A stretch of 64,000 nucleotides of DNA from CAVTWD01 sp963738325 (GCA_963738325.1 CAVTWD010000008.1:485896-549895); one strand, 5' to 3'. Positions 1 through 9,681 are shown, numbered from the stretch's first letter. The notes: generated from the letters alone by a model not told the origin. Translations and numbers: made by a program.

Positions 1-592
1 GGCTGGTACTCGATCACCGACTCGAGCACCGCGGCCACGAGGTTGCGGTGGGTGAGCATCGCGCCCTTCGGGAAGCCCGTCGTGCCGCTCGTGTAGATGA
101 GCCACGCCGTGTCGTCCTCGTCGACCTCGACCGGCGGGCTTCGCCGCCGGGCGGCCGATCCGACGAGGTCGCTCGTAGTCGACGCGTAGCCGCCTCCGCC
201 CGCCACCCCCGATGACGACACGTGCTCGATCGAGGGATCTCGCCCAGTACCGGCTCGATCTGCTCGAGGAACGTACTCGCTCGACGATCAGGACCCGGGC
301 CTCGGCGTTGTTCAGGATCCACGCCCACTCCTTGGGGTGGAGCCGGTAGTTCAGGAAGGTGAGCGCCATCCCCGCCGCAGGGCACGCCGTAGTAGCACTC
401 GACGTACTCCGGCACGTTCTCGGCGAGGATGGCGATCGCGGTCGCCCGGCCGGCCAGCCGAGCAGCGCGTTGGCGAGCCGGAGCAAGCGGTCGTGGAGCG
501 CGCCGAAGCTGATCTCGCGATCGCCGTCGACGATGCGCCAGCCGCTCGCGGCGTCTTCCGGCGTTCAGCCGGACGATGTCTCCGAGCAGCAT
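1..592 (-). CDS. Acyl-CoA synthetase (AMP-dependent), N-terminal part, frameshifted and cut by window edge
   Basis: The minus strand encodes the N-terminal part of an AMP-dependent acyl-CoA ligase, which activates a carboxylic acid to its CoA thioester through an acyl-adenylate. It starts at the ATG at 592 (MLLGDIVRLNA). Recognisable pieces lie in different frames: AIAILAENVPEYVECYYGVP, then FLEQIEPVLGEIP, then the P-loop-like motif that reads YTSGTTGFPKGAMLTHRN near position 60-110 once frame changes are allowed. At least three frame changes fall within 600 bp, so the open frame does not give one protein. The C-terminal half lies outside the window. It is divergent from the synthetase starting at 732, with an inverted repeat between them. 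The family call is secure; substrate and whether the breaks are real or read errors cannot be decided. Confidence 0.75.
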
Positions 593-626
593 GGCCTGAT
601 CCCCCCGGTCACGCTGCCCGCTGGCA

Positions 627-645
627 GTTGACGAGTCGTGTCAAC
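627..645. promoter_or_regulatory. Inverted repeat between two divergent acyl-CoA synthetases (candidate operator)
   Basis: The sequence GTTGAC-7 bp-GTCAAC is a perfect 6-bp inverted repeat in the 140-bp space between the starts at 592 (minus) and 732 (plus). It resembles a TetR-type operator. Its minus-strand copy shares CAAGTTGACA with the motif upstream of livK near 59240. No bound regulator can be named from the sequence. Confidence 0.45.
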
Positions 646-731
646 TTGTGGGCGAGCAGTGACTTTCGTCCGTCTCCCGCTGGCGTGTCAAGGGTCCCGC
701 GACGTCGGGTCACACGGCGAAGGAGGCCGAG

Positions 732-2278
732 ATGATCGTGAAGCAGGGTCGGACACCGCGGATCATGCCGTTCCCCATGCACGACGTCGAGCGCGACGCG
801 CGACGGCGTGCTGCGCTACACCAACTGGCGCCGCTCGCTCGTGGCCATGTTCCGCGACACCGTCGAGCGCGCCCGGACCGACGAGGCGCTCGTCGAGCTC
901 GGCGGCGAGCGGCTCAGCTACCGCGAGTTCTGGGACCGCGCCGCCAGGGTCGCCGGCGGCCTGCGGGCGCTCGGCGTCGGCGGGGCGACCGCGTCGCCAT
1001 CCGGCTGCGGCAACGGCAACGACTGGGCGCTCGCGTTCTGGGGCATCCAGATGCGGGCGCGCGTCGCCGTGCCGGTGAACACCCGCTTCACCGAGAGCGA
1101 GGTCGAGTACGTCATCAGCGACTCCGGCGCCCGGCTTCGTGTTCGAGCCCGGCGCGCCGCTGCCCGACGGCGACGCCGCTACGTCGTCGACGACCTCGGA
1201 CCCAGGCGACCTGGCCGCCATCTTCTACACGAGCGGCACGACCGGGTTCCCGAAGGGGGCCATGACCACCCACGAGAACTTCCTGTCGAACTGCGAGACG
1301 TGCCGGCGCGTCATCGGCTTCCCCGACGACGTCGACCTCCGCAACCTGATCTCGGTGCCGATGTTCCACGTCACCGGCTGCAACAGCCAGCTGCTCATCA
1401 CCGATGATGCTGGGCGGCACCGACGGTGATCATGCCCGCCTTCGAGGTGCAGGCACTTCCTCCGCGCCGTGGTGGACGAGCGGATCAACGTGCTCACCTC
1501 GGTGCCGGCGATCTACTGGCTGGCGATGAACCAGCCGAACTTCGCCGACTTCGACGTGAGCGGCGTGCGCTGGCTGCAGCCTACGGCGGCGCGCCGACGC
1601 CGCCCGACGTCATCGCCACGCCTGCGCGACGTCGTTCCCGAACGCCCGCCTCGGCAACGGCTTCGGCCTCACCGAGACGTCGTCGGTGTCGACGTTCCTG
1701 CCCGACGAGTACTGCGAGGCGCGCCCCGAGACAGTCGGCTTCGCCGCTCCCGTCGTCGAGCTCGACCTCGCGGACGTCGACGACGACCGGCGTCGGCGAG
1801 CTGCTGATCCGCGGCCAGAACATCGTGGCCGGCTACTGGAACAAGCCCGAGCAGACGGCGGAGACGTTCGTCGACGGCTGGCTGCACACCGGCGACCTCG
1901 CCCGCGTCGACGACGACGGCTTCGTGCCAGATCGTCGACCGCAAGAAGGACATGGTCAACCGCGGCGGCGAGAACGTCTACTGCGTCGAGGTCGAGAACG
2001 CGCTCGTCGCACCACCCGGCGGTGTTCGAGGTGCGCGGTGCGTCGGCGTGCCCGACACGATGATGGGCGAGAAGGTCGGCGCCATCGTCGTCGTCACAGC
2101 CCGGCACGGAGCTGACGCGCACAGGAGCTCACCGACGTGCGCGCGCGAGCAGATCGCCGACTTCAAGGTGCCGCAGTTCATCTCCTTCCGCGCCGAGCCG
2201 CTGCCCCGCAACCCGGGCGGCAAGGTGCTCAAGCCGGTGCTGCGCAAGGAGACCGAGTGGGGGCCGCCCGTGAAGTGA
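732..2278 (+). CDS. Acyl-CoA synthetase (AMP-dependent), full-length but multiply frameshifted
   Basis: This is a complete-length AMP-dependent acyl-CoA ligase of about 515 residues, judged by collinear blocks. From N to C they are LRYTNWRRSLVAMFRD, the P-loop FYTSGTTGFPKGAMTTHENF (near 1220), SVPMFHVTGCN, INVLTSVPAIYWLA, FGLTETSS (near 1665), GELLIRGQNIVAGYW, DGWLHTGDLA and MVNRGGENVYCVEVENAL. The last is the A8/A10 hairpin region, followed by a conserved C-terminal lysine segment ending PRNPGGKVLKPVLRKE. The blocks are spread over all three forward frames, needing roughly eight single-base shifts, mostly in G/C runs. The ATG at 732 is the first plausible start. Order and spacing are normal, so sequence error is more likely than decay. 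It converges on the SMP-30 gene and shares a terminator-like hairpin with it. Confidence 0.8.
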
Positions 2279-2288
2279 CGGGCGGCCC
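2261..2288. terminator. Perfect 11-bp hairpin at a convergent gene junction
   Basis: GGGCCGCCCGT, a 6-nt loop (GAAGTG) and ACGGGCGGCCC form a perfect stem that spans the stop codon of the upstream acyl-CoA synthetase and lies just beyond the end of the minus-strand SMP-30 gene. There is no clear U-tract on either side, so it would be an intrinsic-type terminator of the GC-rich actinobacterial kind. Confidence 0.55.
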
Positions 2289-2301
2289 GCAGGGGGATAG
2301 A

Positions 2302-3229
2302 TCAGGTGTTCAGGTAGTTCAGTGGGCACCCTGCTCGCGGCCAGGTCGTCTTCACCAGCCGTCCCGTGGTGGACAGTGTGATGTAGGCCGTGCGCAGGTC
2401 GTCACCGCCGAAGCAGATGTTGGTGGTGAGGAGGTCGCCGGTTGGGTAGAAGTCGACGAGCTCGCCCTTGGGCGACACGCTGGTGACGCCGCCGTTCACG
2501 AGCGTGGCCGCGCACACGTTGCCGTCGGCGTCGACGGCGAGCGAGTCGAGCAGCTGGAAGCCCGGGAAGCCGTACAGGCACACCGAGGTGTCGACGATGC
2601 CCGCTTCGGCCACCTCGCCCGGGCGCGACGATGTCGCGCTGCATGATGCGGCCGTTCCAGGTCTCGGCCCAGTAGAGCTTCTTGCCGTCGGGCGACAACC
2701 CGATGCCGTTCGGCTCATGGGCCGGGAACACGATCTCCTTCACCATCGAGCCGTCGGCCTTGCCGTAGTAGATGCCCGTCACGTGGGCGATCGCGCTCGT
2801 CGGTGAGGCCGTGGTCGGTGAAGTAGAACCCGCCGTGGGCGTCGAAGACGAAGTCGTTGGGCGCCCACAGCGGGCCGCCCGTCGACCTCCCGGTAGACGT
2901 CGGTGACCTTGCCGGTGGCGATGTCGACCCGCTGGATGCTGCCTCCGAGATACTTCGACATCGTCGGCGGGCCGGGGAAGCTCATGCCGTCGAGGTCCAT
3001 CTCCGTGAAGCGGGCGCCGTTGTTGCACACGTAGACCGCGCCGTCGGGACCGATCGGCCGCGCCGTTCGGCCCCCCGGGGACCTCGGCGACGGTCTCCTT
3101 GGCGCCGTCGGGCTTCACCCGGGTGAGCCGCGGCCCGAACATCTCCACCAGGATGACCGAGCCATCGGCCATGGCGATGGGGCCCTCGGGGAACTTGAGG
3201 CCGGATGTGACTTCCTCGAACTCTGCCAT
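2302..3229 (-). CDS. SMP-30/gluconolactonase/LRE family protein, frameshifted
   Basis: This is a six-bladed beta-propeller of the SMP-30/gluconolactonase family, usually a metal-dependent lactonase. The start is the ATG at 3229 (MAEFEEVTSGLKFPEGPI), with the family's opening FPEGP motif. Further blade motifs are GSVILVEMFGPRLTRV, MSFPGPPTMSKYLGGSI, EPNGIGLSPDGKKLYWAET and DSLAVDADGNVCAATLVNGG. The latter two carry the N..LSPD and D..GN..A metal-site and strand patterns typical of the family. Four frame changes (near 3065, 2880, 2785 and 2630) split about 308 residues. The end LNT* at 2302 is clean. No pathway partner is adjacent, so the substrate is unknown. Confidence 0.75.
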
Positions 3230-3336
3230 GCGGACACCCCCAGGTATGACGGAGGGGCTCAGCCAGCCCCGCGGACCGTCGGCAGCTTTCCCTAGCGCAT
3301 CCGCCTCGCCCACGTCCAGCGAAGTTGACGGAGCCG

Positions 3337-3687
3337 TCAGAAGTTGGTGCCGTAGTGGGGTTCGCGCTCGGCGAGGAAGGCGAGGTCGAGGCGCGCCACG
3401 CTGCCGGGGATGTGCTCGTCGATGAGCCCGGCCCGCGCCAACGTCTGCGCCCGCACGCCGCCGAGGTACAGCGATCCGAGCGCGCCCACGCCGAGGGCGA
3501 GGTCGGCGCGGTCGGCGGTCGGCTGGCAGGCGGCACCGTCCGCCCCGCCCTCCAGCCGCACCCGCCCACCCAGGTCGAGGAAGGGATCGTGGACATCGAG
3601 CACGACGTCGAGGTCGGTGGCATAGCGGCGGGCGGCCAGCGCGGCGGGCACGTCGAGGAGGCGCACCCACATCCCGTCGTCGACCAC
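3337..3687 (-). pseudogene. Orphan C-terminal (SCP2-like) domain of an Eis-type N-acetyltransferase
   Basis: About 116 residues (GTG at 3687, WVRLLDVPAALAARRYA near the start, ending EPHYGTNF) match the C-terminal sterol-carrier-like domain of Eis/GNAT proteins. There the final carboxylate takes part in acetyl transfer. Eis proteins are usually about 400 residues with two GNAT domains in front; neither is present. The frame stays open upstream only to the gatB stop at 3766-3768, so at most 142 residues exist. Either the 5' two-thirds were deleted when gatB came to lie next to it, or the assembly lost them. The family call rests on the WVRLLDVP and terminal motifs. Confidence 0.55.
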
Positions 3688-3765
3688 CGTGGTGCGAGCC
3701 TGGCGGGGATCCTCGAGGGCGTCGTCGAGGTTGTCGTCGAGGGTGTCGTCTCCGGGCTCAGCCCG

Positions 3766-5193
3766 TCAGGAGCTTGCCCGCCGAGCCTGGAGCAGGGCCG
3801 TCACCGCCTTGCCGTCCGCCTTGGCTCCGGTCGCCTTCATCACCTGGCCGACCAGGGCGCCGGCGACCTTGTCCTCCCCGGCCAGGTAGCGCTGCCAGGT
3901 GGGCTGGTTGGCCTCGATCACGCGGTCGACGACCGCGGCCAGGTCGTCGGCGCCCATCGCCTCGAAGCCCCGGGCGCGGGCGAGGGACTCCGGGTCGGCA
4001 TCCCCACCGGCGGCGACGAGATCGGCGAGCACCGCCTTGGCCTGCGTCGCAGTGAGCCGGCCGTCGACCTCGAGGCGGGTGAGGGCGGCGAGCGCAACCG
4101 GGGTGACTCGTTCTGCGCCTTCCACGGCCAGGTTGTGCTCGATGTGCACGAGGACGCGAGCCGGGTCGCCGCCCGCCTCGATGGCGGCGAGGGCCAGGTC
4201 GTCGAGGCCGCGGTCGACGGTCACGACCACACCGGCGTCGGCGGAGCCGGCTCCCGCAGCGGCGGCGAGGCGGTCGCGGCGGGCGGCCGGCAGCACCGGC
4301 ATCGCCGCGTGGACACGCCGGACCCACTCCGCGTCGGGCGCGAGCGGCACGAGATCGGGCTCGGGGAAGTACCGGTAGTCGTCGGCCTCTTCCTTCGTCC
4401 GGAGCGTGTGCGTGCGCCCGTCGCCCTCGGCCCAGTGGCGGGTCTCCTGGCGGACCTCGCCACCGTCTTCCAGGATGGCGATCTGGCGGCTCACCTCGTA
4501 CTCGATGGCGCGACCCAGTGAGCGCAGCGAGTTGAGGTTCTTGATCTCGCAGCGGGTGCCGAACACATCGCTGCCGGCCGGCCGGACCGACACGTTGGCG
4601 TCGACCCGCAGCGACCCTTCCTCCATCTTCGCGTCGCTCACGTCGGTGGCCACGAGGATGGTGCGCAGCTCGTTGACGTAGGCCCTCGCGTCCTCTGCCG
4701 AACGCAGGTCGGGCGCGCTCACGATCTCGAGGAGGGGCACGCCGGCGCGGTTGTAGTCGACGAGGGTGGCGTCGCTGCCGTGGATGCGGCCGCCACCGTC
4801 GCCGGTGTGCGTGCTCTTGCCGGTGTCCTCTTCGAGATGGGCGCGCACGATCCCCACCCGCGTGCCCGAGGGCAGCTCGAGCCGGCCGTCGACGTTCACG
4901 GGCTGGTCGTACTGGCTGACCTGGTAGTCCTTCGGCATGTCGGGGTAGAAGTAGTTCTTGCGGTGGAAGATCGAGGGCCGCACCTCGCAGTGGAGGGCCT
5001 CGCCGAGGCGCAGGGCCAGCTCGACCACCTGCTCGTTGAGCACCGGGAGGCTGCCCGGCAGGCCGAGGCACACGGGGCAGACGTTCGTGTTCGGCTCGTC
5101 GCCGAAGCGGTTCGGGCAGGAGCAGAAGATCTTGGTGCGAGTGTTCAGCTCGGTGTGGACCTCGAGGCCGATGACCGTCTCCCAGGCGCTCAC
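3766..5193 (-). CDS. gatB: Aspartyl/glutamyl-tRNA amidotransferase subunit B
   Basis: GatB is the kinase/transferase subunit of GatCAB, which converts Glu-tRNA(Gln) or Asp-tRNA(Asn) to the amidated form using ammonia from GatA. The 475-residue protein is intact and of normal length. It opens SAWETVIGLEVHTEL, carries the zinc-site cysteines in IFCSC and NVCPVCLGLPG, and the conserved FYPDMPKDYQVSQYD loop. The C-terminal YqeY-like helical tail that binds tRNA is present. The GTG start at 5193 overlaps the gatA stop by four bases (GTGA), marking translational coupling in gatC-gatA-gatB. Many actinobacteria lack GlnRS and need this enzyme. Confidence 0.96.
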   Translation of the reverse strand: MSAWETVIGLEVHTELNTRTKIFCSCPNRFGDEPNTNVCPVCLGLPGSLPVLNEQVVELALRLGEALHCEVRPSIFHRKNYFYPDMPKDYQVSQYDQPVNVDGRLELPSGTRVGIVRAHLEEDTGKSTHTGDGGGRIHGSDATLVDYNRAGVPLLEIVSAPDLRSAEDARAYVNELRTILVATDVSDAKMEEGSLRVDANVSVRPAGSDVFGTRCEIKNLNSLRSLGRAIEYEVSRQIAILEDGGEVRQETRHWAEGDGRTHTLRTKEEADDYRYFPEPDLVPLAPDAEWVRRVHAAMPVLPAARRDRLAAAAGAGSADAGVVVTVDRGLDDLALAAIEAGGDPARVLVHIEHNLAVEGAERVTPVALAALTRLEVDGRLTATQAKAVLADLVAAGGDADPESLARARGFEAMGADDLAAVVDRVIEANQPTWQRYLAGEDKVAGALVGQVMKATGAKADGKAVTALLQARRASS

Positions 5194-6615
5194 TGCGGAC
5201 CTCCGGCGGCGGCTTCGAGCACGGCGGCGGCGCGGAACATCGTCGCCTCCTCGAGGGTCGGGGCGAGCACCTGCACCCCGACGGGGAGGCCGTCGGCGCC
5301 CGTGCCGAAGGGGACGGTCACCGCCGGGTGACCGGCAAGGTTCGACGGGATCGTGCAGACGTCGGACAGGTACATGAGGAGCGGGTTGTCGGTCTTCGCC
5401 CCGAACGGGAAGGCCACGCTCGGCGAGGTCGGTGCGATGAGGAGATCGAAGCGCTCGTAGGCGCGCTCGAAGTCCTCGGCGATGAGACGGCGGACCTTGA
5501 GGGCCTTGCCGTAGTAGGCGTCGTAGTAGCCGGCGGAGAGCGCGTAGGTGCCGAGCATGATGCGCCGCTTGACCTCGTCCCCGAAGCCCGCGGTGCGGGT
5601 GGCGGTGTTCATGGCCGCGGCGTCGGGGGCGTCGACCCGCAGCCCGTAGCGGACGCCGTCGTAACGGGCCAGGTTGCTCGACGCTTCGGCCGGCGCGATG
5701 AGGTAGTAGGCGGTGAGCCCGTGGATCACGGCCGGGACCGACACCTCCTCGACCTTGGCGCCGGCGGCCCCTGAGCGCGTCGGCGGCGGCCTCGAGCCGG
5801 GCGAGCACGTCCGGGTCGATGTCGGTTCGCAGCTCGCTGATGACGCCGATGCGCAGCCCGTCGACGCCGTCGGTCAGCGTGGCCGAGATCGGGCGGATCG
5901 GGCCGGGGATGGAGGTCGAATCCCTCGGGTCGTGGCCACCGATCGCCTCCAGGAGGGCGGCGGCGTCGGCCACGCTGTTGGCGAACGGGCCGATCTGGTC
6001 GAGGCTCGACGCGAAGGCCACGAGGCCATACCGGCTGATCGCACCGTAGGTCGGCTTCACACCGACCACGCCACAGAGCGCAGCCGGCTGGCGGATCGAC
6101 CCTCCGGTGTCGGAGCCGAGGGCCAGCGGGGCGAACCCGGCCGCCACCGCGGCGGCGCTACCTCCCGAGGAGCCCCCAGGAACCCGGCCGGGATCATGGG
6201 GGTTGCGGGTGGGCCCGAAGGCCGAGTTCTCAGTCGAGCTGCCCATGGCGAACTCGTCGAGGTTCGTCTTGCCGATGGGGATGGCGCCGGCGGTCACGAG
6301 GCGCTCGACCACCGTGGCGGTGTACGGCGGGCGCCAGCCATCCAGGATCTTCGACGAGCATGTGGTCGGGACGCCCCGGATGCAGAGGTTGTCCTTCAGG
6401 GCCACGGGCACGCCGGCGAGCGGACCGGGATCGAGGCCTTCCGACACGGACTGGTCGATGATCACGGCCGCGGCCCTGGCGTCGTCGGCCAGGACGAGGT
6501 TGAAGGCGTGGAGCTCCGGGTCTCGCTCGGTGATGCGCGCGAGGTGGTCGTCGACGACGTCGAGTGCCCGCAGCTCGCCGGCCCGGACGGCGGCGGCGAT
6601 CTCGAGCGCGGTCAC
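5190..6615 (-). CDS. gatA: Aspartyl/glutamyl-tRNA amidotransferase subunit A, one frameshift
   Basis: GatA is the amidase-signature glutaminase that makes ammonia for GatB. Visible elements are the catalytic lysine in PVALKDNLC, the GGSSGGSAAAVAAG loop with the cis-serine, and the nucleophile serine in SDTGGSIRQPAALCG. These are followed by VGVKPTYGAISRYG. The N-terminal frame runs to about 5770 (AAADALRG) and continues one frame over as SVPAVIHGLTAYYLIAPAEA to the stop at 5190-5192. One indel near 5770 therefore separates the halves. The GTG start at 6615 overlaps the gatC stop by four bases. With the shift corrected the length is close to the usual 480-490 residues. Confidence 0.93.
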
Positions 6616-6915
6616 GGGGCCTCGCCGAGGATGGGAGGCACCTTGAAGCGGCCCGCCTCGGCCGACGGTGCCTCGCGCGAGAACCTCGCCTCGGTCGAGG
6701 CAGGGGCCCTCGACGTCCGGTCGCAGCACGTTCACCAGCTCGAAGGGCTGAGTCATGGGGGCGACGCCGTCCAGGTCGAGCGCGTCGATGTCGGCGAAGT
6801 GTTCGAGCATCGAGGCCAGCTGCGCCGTGTACCGCTCGAGCTCGTCGGGCGTGAGCTGCAGGCGGGCGAGGTGGGCGACGTGGGCGACGGCGTCGGGCGA
6901 GATGCGCTCGGGCAC
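6612..6915 (-). CDS. gatC: Aspartyl/glutamyl-tRNA amidotransferase subunit C, one frameshift
   Basis: GatC is the small subunit that wraps GatA and GatB. It starts with GTG at 6915 (MPERISPDAVAHVAHLARLQ), followed by the family's leucine-rich N-terminal helix and the MTQPFELVNVLRPD segment. After VLRPDVEGPCLDR the open frame drifts. The neighbouring frame gives the expected tail EAPSAEAGRFKVPPILGEAP and a stop at 6612-6614 that overlaps the gatA GTG, so one indel near 6690 is inferred. First gene of the gatCAB operon. Confidence 0.9.
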
Positions 6916-6964
6916 GGGAGACCATGCTAGGCGCCAGCCCAGCCGCGCCGGCCTCGGGTTGTGC

Positions 6965-7762
6965 TCAGGAGCGCGCCGGCAAGGGAGCGAACGCCGGCGA
7001 CCGCTTCTCCAGGAAGCTCTGCACTCCCTCGCGGAAGTCCTCGGCCTTCAGGCTGGCGGCCATGAGCGGGGCGGCCCGCTCGGTGGCCTCCGCGACACTG
7101 AGTCCGTAGTCGTCGTAGATCTGCCGCTTGATCACCGCCATGGCCGACGGCGAGCTGTAGGTGACGAGCTCGCCGGCGTAGTCGAGTGCACGATCCAGCA
7201 AGTGCTCGGGCTCCACCACCTCGGTCACGAGGCCGAGCGTCGCGGCCTCCTCGGCCAGGAGCACCCGCCCCGAGAGCAGCAAGTCGAGGGCCCGGGAGGG
7301 TCCCACGAGGCGGGGGAGGATCCACGAGATGCCGTGCTCGGCGATCAAGCCACGGCGGACGAAGGCGGTGGTGAACTTGGCGCCGGCCGCCGCGAAACGG
7401 ATGTCACACATCAGCGCCTGCACGAAACCCATACCGGCACACGCCCCGTTGATCGCCGCGATCACCGGTTTGGGGATGGTGGTCGTGTACCACTGCTGGC
7501 GCTGGGGCCCGGCAGCACGGTCGGCGGCGCCGGCGTTCTGACCGACGGCTTGCAGCATCTCCATGTCGGCCCCGGCGCAGAAGCCGCGCCCCGCCCCGGT
7601 GACGACGATGGCGCGGACGTCGGGATCGGCCGCCGCTTCGTCGAGGGCCTCGAAGTAGCGGGCGCCCATGGCGGCGGTCCAGGCGTTCAGTCGTTCGGGT
7701 CGGTTCAGCGTGAGCAGCATCACCGGGCCACGCCGCTCACTCAGGACAACGTCGTCAGCCAT
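6965..7762 (-). CDS. Enoyl-CoA hydratase/isomerase family protein
   Basis: An intact 265-residue crotonase-fold enzyme, ATG at 7762. The oxyanion-hole motifs are GRGFCAGADMEML and INGACAGMGF. The second catalytic acid expected in classical hydratases (E after G..S) is not obvious: the region reads RRGLIAEHGISWILPRLVG, with Glu in AEHG. The tail FREGVQSFLEKRSPAF is typical of the family. It stands alone between gatC and lgt, so the substrate cannot be deduced; hydratase, isomerase and hydrolase members share these features. Confidence 0.85.
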   Translation of the reverse strand: MADDVVLSERRGPVMLLTLNRPERLNAWTAAMGARYFEALDEAAADPDVRAIVVTGAGRGFCAGADMEMLQAVGQNAGAADRAAGPQRQQWYTTTIPKPVIAAINGACAGMGFVQALMCDIRFAAAGAKFTTAFVRRGLIAEHGISWILPRLVGPSRALDLLLSGRVLLAEEAATLGLVTEVVEPEHLLDRALDYAGELVTYSSPSAMAVIKRQIYDDYGLSVAEATERAAPLMAASLKAEDFREGVQSFLEKRSPAFAPLPARS

Positions 7763-7871
7763 GCCCCGGACGATAGCGGCGCCATCGGAGCCCCGCCCAG
7801 CCCGGCCCGACCAGTGGGGAAGCCCGCGCGTTTGCTGACTGACTCGGCGATGGTCGCCGCCGCGCGACGGG

Positions 7872-8858
7872 TCAGCCGGAGTCGGCGTGCGGCCGATTCG
7901 GTACCGATTCGGTGGCGGAGGGGCCGGGCTCGCCCTCCGGGTCCGGCTCGGCCTCCTCGGCCACCTCGGGTGGCTCCGCCCGCTCGCCAGGGGATGGCGG
8001 CTCGGCAGTCGGCGCCGCCTCGGAATCCGGGGGCCCGAGCGGCGCCGCCACCACGACGGGCTCACCTCGGTGACGCCACCAGTCGACCAGGAGGAAGCCC
8101 GCCGCGCCGAGGAACATCAACCCGGACACCCACTCGTTGACCCGCAGCGGCCCGATCTTGTTGGCGTGATCGATGCGCAGGCCCTCGATGAAGAAGCGGA
8201 TGAAGGTGTAGCCGGCCACGTAGCACACGAACAGCCGGCCTCGGCGAAGCGGATGGCGACGGTCGATCCACAGCAGCACGCCGCACAGCCCGAGGTTCCA
8301 CAGCGCCTCGTAGAGAAAGGTCGGTTGGAACGTCGCGTACTGCTCGTATCCGGGGGGGCGGTTGGCGACATCGATCTCGAGGCCCCAGGGCAGCGTCGTC
8401 GGGCGGCCGAAAAGCTCTTGATTCCACCAATTGCCGACCCGACCGATGGCCTGGGCCAGTGCGAGCGCCGGGGCGACGGCGTCGAGCCCGGGCAGCAACG
8501 GGATCTTCCGCTTGCGCGCCTGCCACAGCCCGACGAGGACGCCCGCGGCCACCCCGCCCCAGATCCCCAGCCCGCCCTGCCAGAGGTAGAACGCCTTCAC
8601 GGGGTCGTCGCGGAACAGCTCCCAGTCCGTGATCACGTGATACAGGCGCGCCCCGATGACTCCGGCGGGCACGGCCCACAAGGCGATGGCCGCGGCGTCG
8701 TCACGGGTGGCGATGCCCTTCTGCTCGAAGCGCCGCCCCAACAGCCACACGGCGGCCACGACGCCCAGGGCGATCATGAGCCCGTACATCCTCAGCTGGA
8801 ACGACCCGATGTGGATCGCCCCCGAAGAGGGGCTCGGGATCGAGGCGAGCAGGTGCAT
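7872..8858 (-). CDS. lgt: Phosphatidylglycerol--prolipoprotein diacylglyceryl transferase
   Basis: Lgt moves diacylglycerol from phosphatidylglycerol onto the lipobox cysteine of prelipoproteins. The protein is an intact 328-residue multi-pass membrane protein. The Lgt signature is at about residues 139-153 (GRVGNWWNQELFGRP), and the conserved early YG and G-A-R-L-Y-H segments are near residues 25 and 69-74. The last 60 or so residues after the final membrane span are a proline/glutamate-rich acidic tail, longer than in most Lgt proteins and common in high-GC actinobacteria. Lipoprotein substrates in this window include BtuF, LivK and the protein at 32753. Confidence 0.95.
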   Translation of the reverse strand: MHLLASIPSPSSGAIHIGSFQLRMYGLMIALGVVAAVWLLGRRFEQKGIATRDDAAAIALWAVPAGVIGARLYHVITDWELFRDDPVKAFYLWQGGLGIWGGVAAGVLVGLWQARKRKIPLLPGLDAVAPALALAQAIGRVGNWWNQELFGRPTTLPWGLEIDVANRPPGYEQYATFQPTFLYEALWNLGLCGVLLWIDRRHPLRRGRLFVCYVAGYTFIRFFIEGLRIDHANKIGPLRVNEWVSGLMFLGAAGFLLVDWWRHRGEPVVVAAPLGPPDSEAAPTAEPPSPGERAEPPEVAEEAEPDPEGEPGPSATESVPNRPHADSG

Positions 8859-8922
8859 CAGCGACCGACGCTAGCGAGCCGCCGGGCCAACCCGACGTTC
8901 GCTCGGAGCCGCGGCCAGCCGG

Positions 8923-9681
8923 TCAGGAGGCGGCGGTGACGCGGCGCACGAAGGCGACGACCTGCTGCTGGAGGTGCGGCCCGTCGTCGTCGAGCGTCGC
9001 CACGTGATAGCTCCGTTCGAGCGTGATCCGCTCGACCGGCCCGGCCACGCCGGCGGCCAGGACGTCGGAGTTGACCGGATCGACGACGTGGTCCTGCGGG
9101 CTCGTGGCGATGAGCACCGGGCACGTGATGCGACCGAGCTCGTCGGGCAGCGACTCCAGGGAAGCGAGCATCGAGAGCAGGGGCGCGAGTGGCGTCGCCT
9201 CGTACGCGCTCTCCTTCACGTCGGGGTCGGCGATGTCGCTGCCGATCGCCGGCATCGTCGTGGTCCCTTCGTCGAGCATGCCCTTCACCATGTCCACCAC
9301 CTCCGGCGGCTGCGATTGGACGACCGTGTTGATGCACACGAGGCCGGCCAGCTCGGGATGGCGGGACCCGAGCCACACGGCGAGGGCGCCGCCCATCGAC
9401 AACCCGCCGACCACCACCTTGTCGCAGCGGGCCTGGAGGCGGCCCAGCGCGGCTTCGGCCTCGGCTGACCAGTCGTCCCAGCCGGTGGTCATCATGTCGT
9501 CGACGGTGGTGCCGTGACCGGGCAACCGCGGCAGCTCCACCGAGAAGCCGGCCGCGGCCACCGCCTCGGCGATGGGCCGCATCGACGTGGGATTGCCGGT
9601 GAACCCGTGCAGGCAGAGCATGCCCGCCGGCCCGCCTGCGACGGACCACGGCTCGGCACCAGGCAACACGGGCGGGGTCAT
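8923..9681 (-). CDS. Alpha/beta hydrolase, Est30-like carboxylesterase
   Basis: A 252-residue alpha/beta hydrolase, intact, ATG at 9681 behind a good GAAGGAGA ribosome site. The oxyanion loop is LHGFTGNP (residues 24-31), the nucleophile Ser95 lies in GGLSMGGAL, an acid sits in the SPQDHVVDPVNSD stretch, and the histidine is in RSYHVATLDDD. The HGFTGNP and SPQDHVV segments are those of the small esterase/lipase (Est30) and monoacylglycerol-lipase group acting on short acyl esters. No operon partner. Confidence 0.85.
   Translation of the reverse strand: MTPPVLPGAEPWSVAGGPAGMLCLHGFTGNPTSMRPIAEAVAAAGFSVELPRLPGHGTTVDDMMTTGWDDWSAEAEAALGRLQARCDKVVVGGLSMGGALAVWLGSRHPELAGLVCINTVVQSQPPEVVDMVKGMLDEGTTTMPAIGSDIADPDVKESAYEATPLAPLLSMLASLESLPDELGRITCPVLIATSPQDHVVDPVNSDVLAAGVAGPVERITLERSYHVATLDDDGPHLQQQVVAFVRRVTAAS

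Noticed and set aside
3325..4521. Long plus-strand open frame opposite gatB
   Set aside because: It is antisense to the well-supported gatB, low in complexity (Arg/Gly/Val rich), with no domain motif. High GC produces such frames.
5713..6930. 405-codon plus-strand open frame opposite gatA/gatC
   Set aside because: Antisense shadow of the amidotransferase genes with no recognisable motif.
6755..8140. 461-codon plus-strand open frame
   Set aside because: Covers gatC, the enoyl-CoA hydratase and part of lgt in antisense; composition is typical of third-position GC shadow frames.
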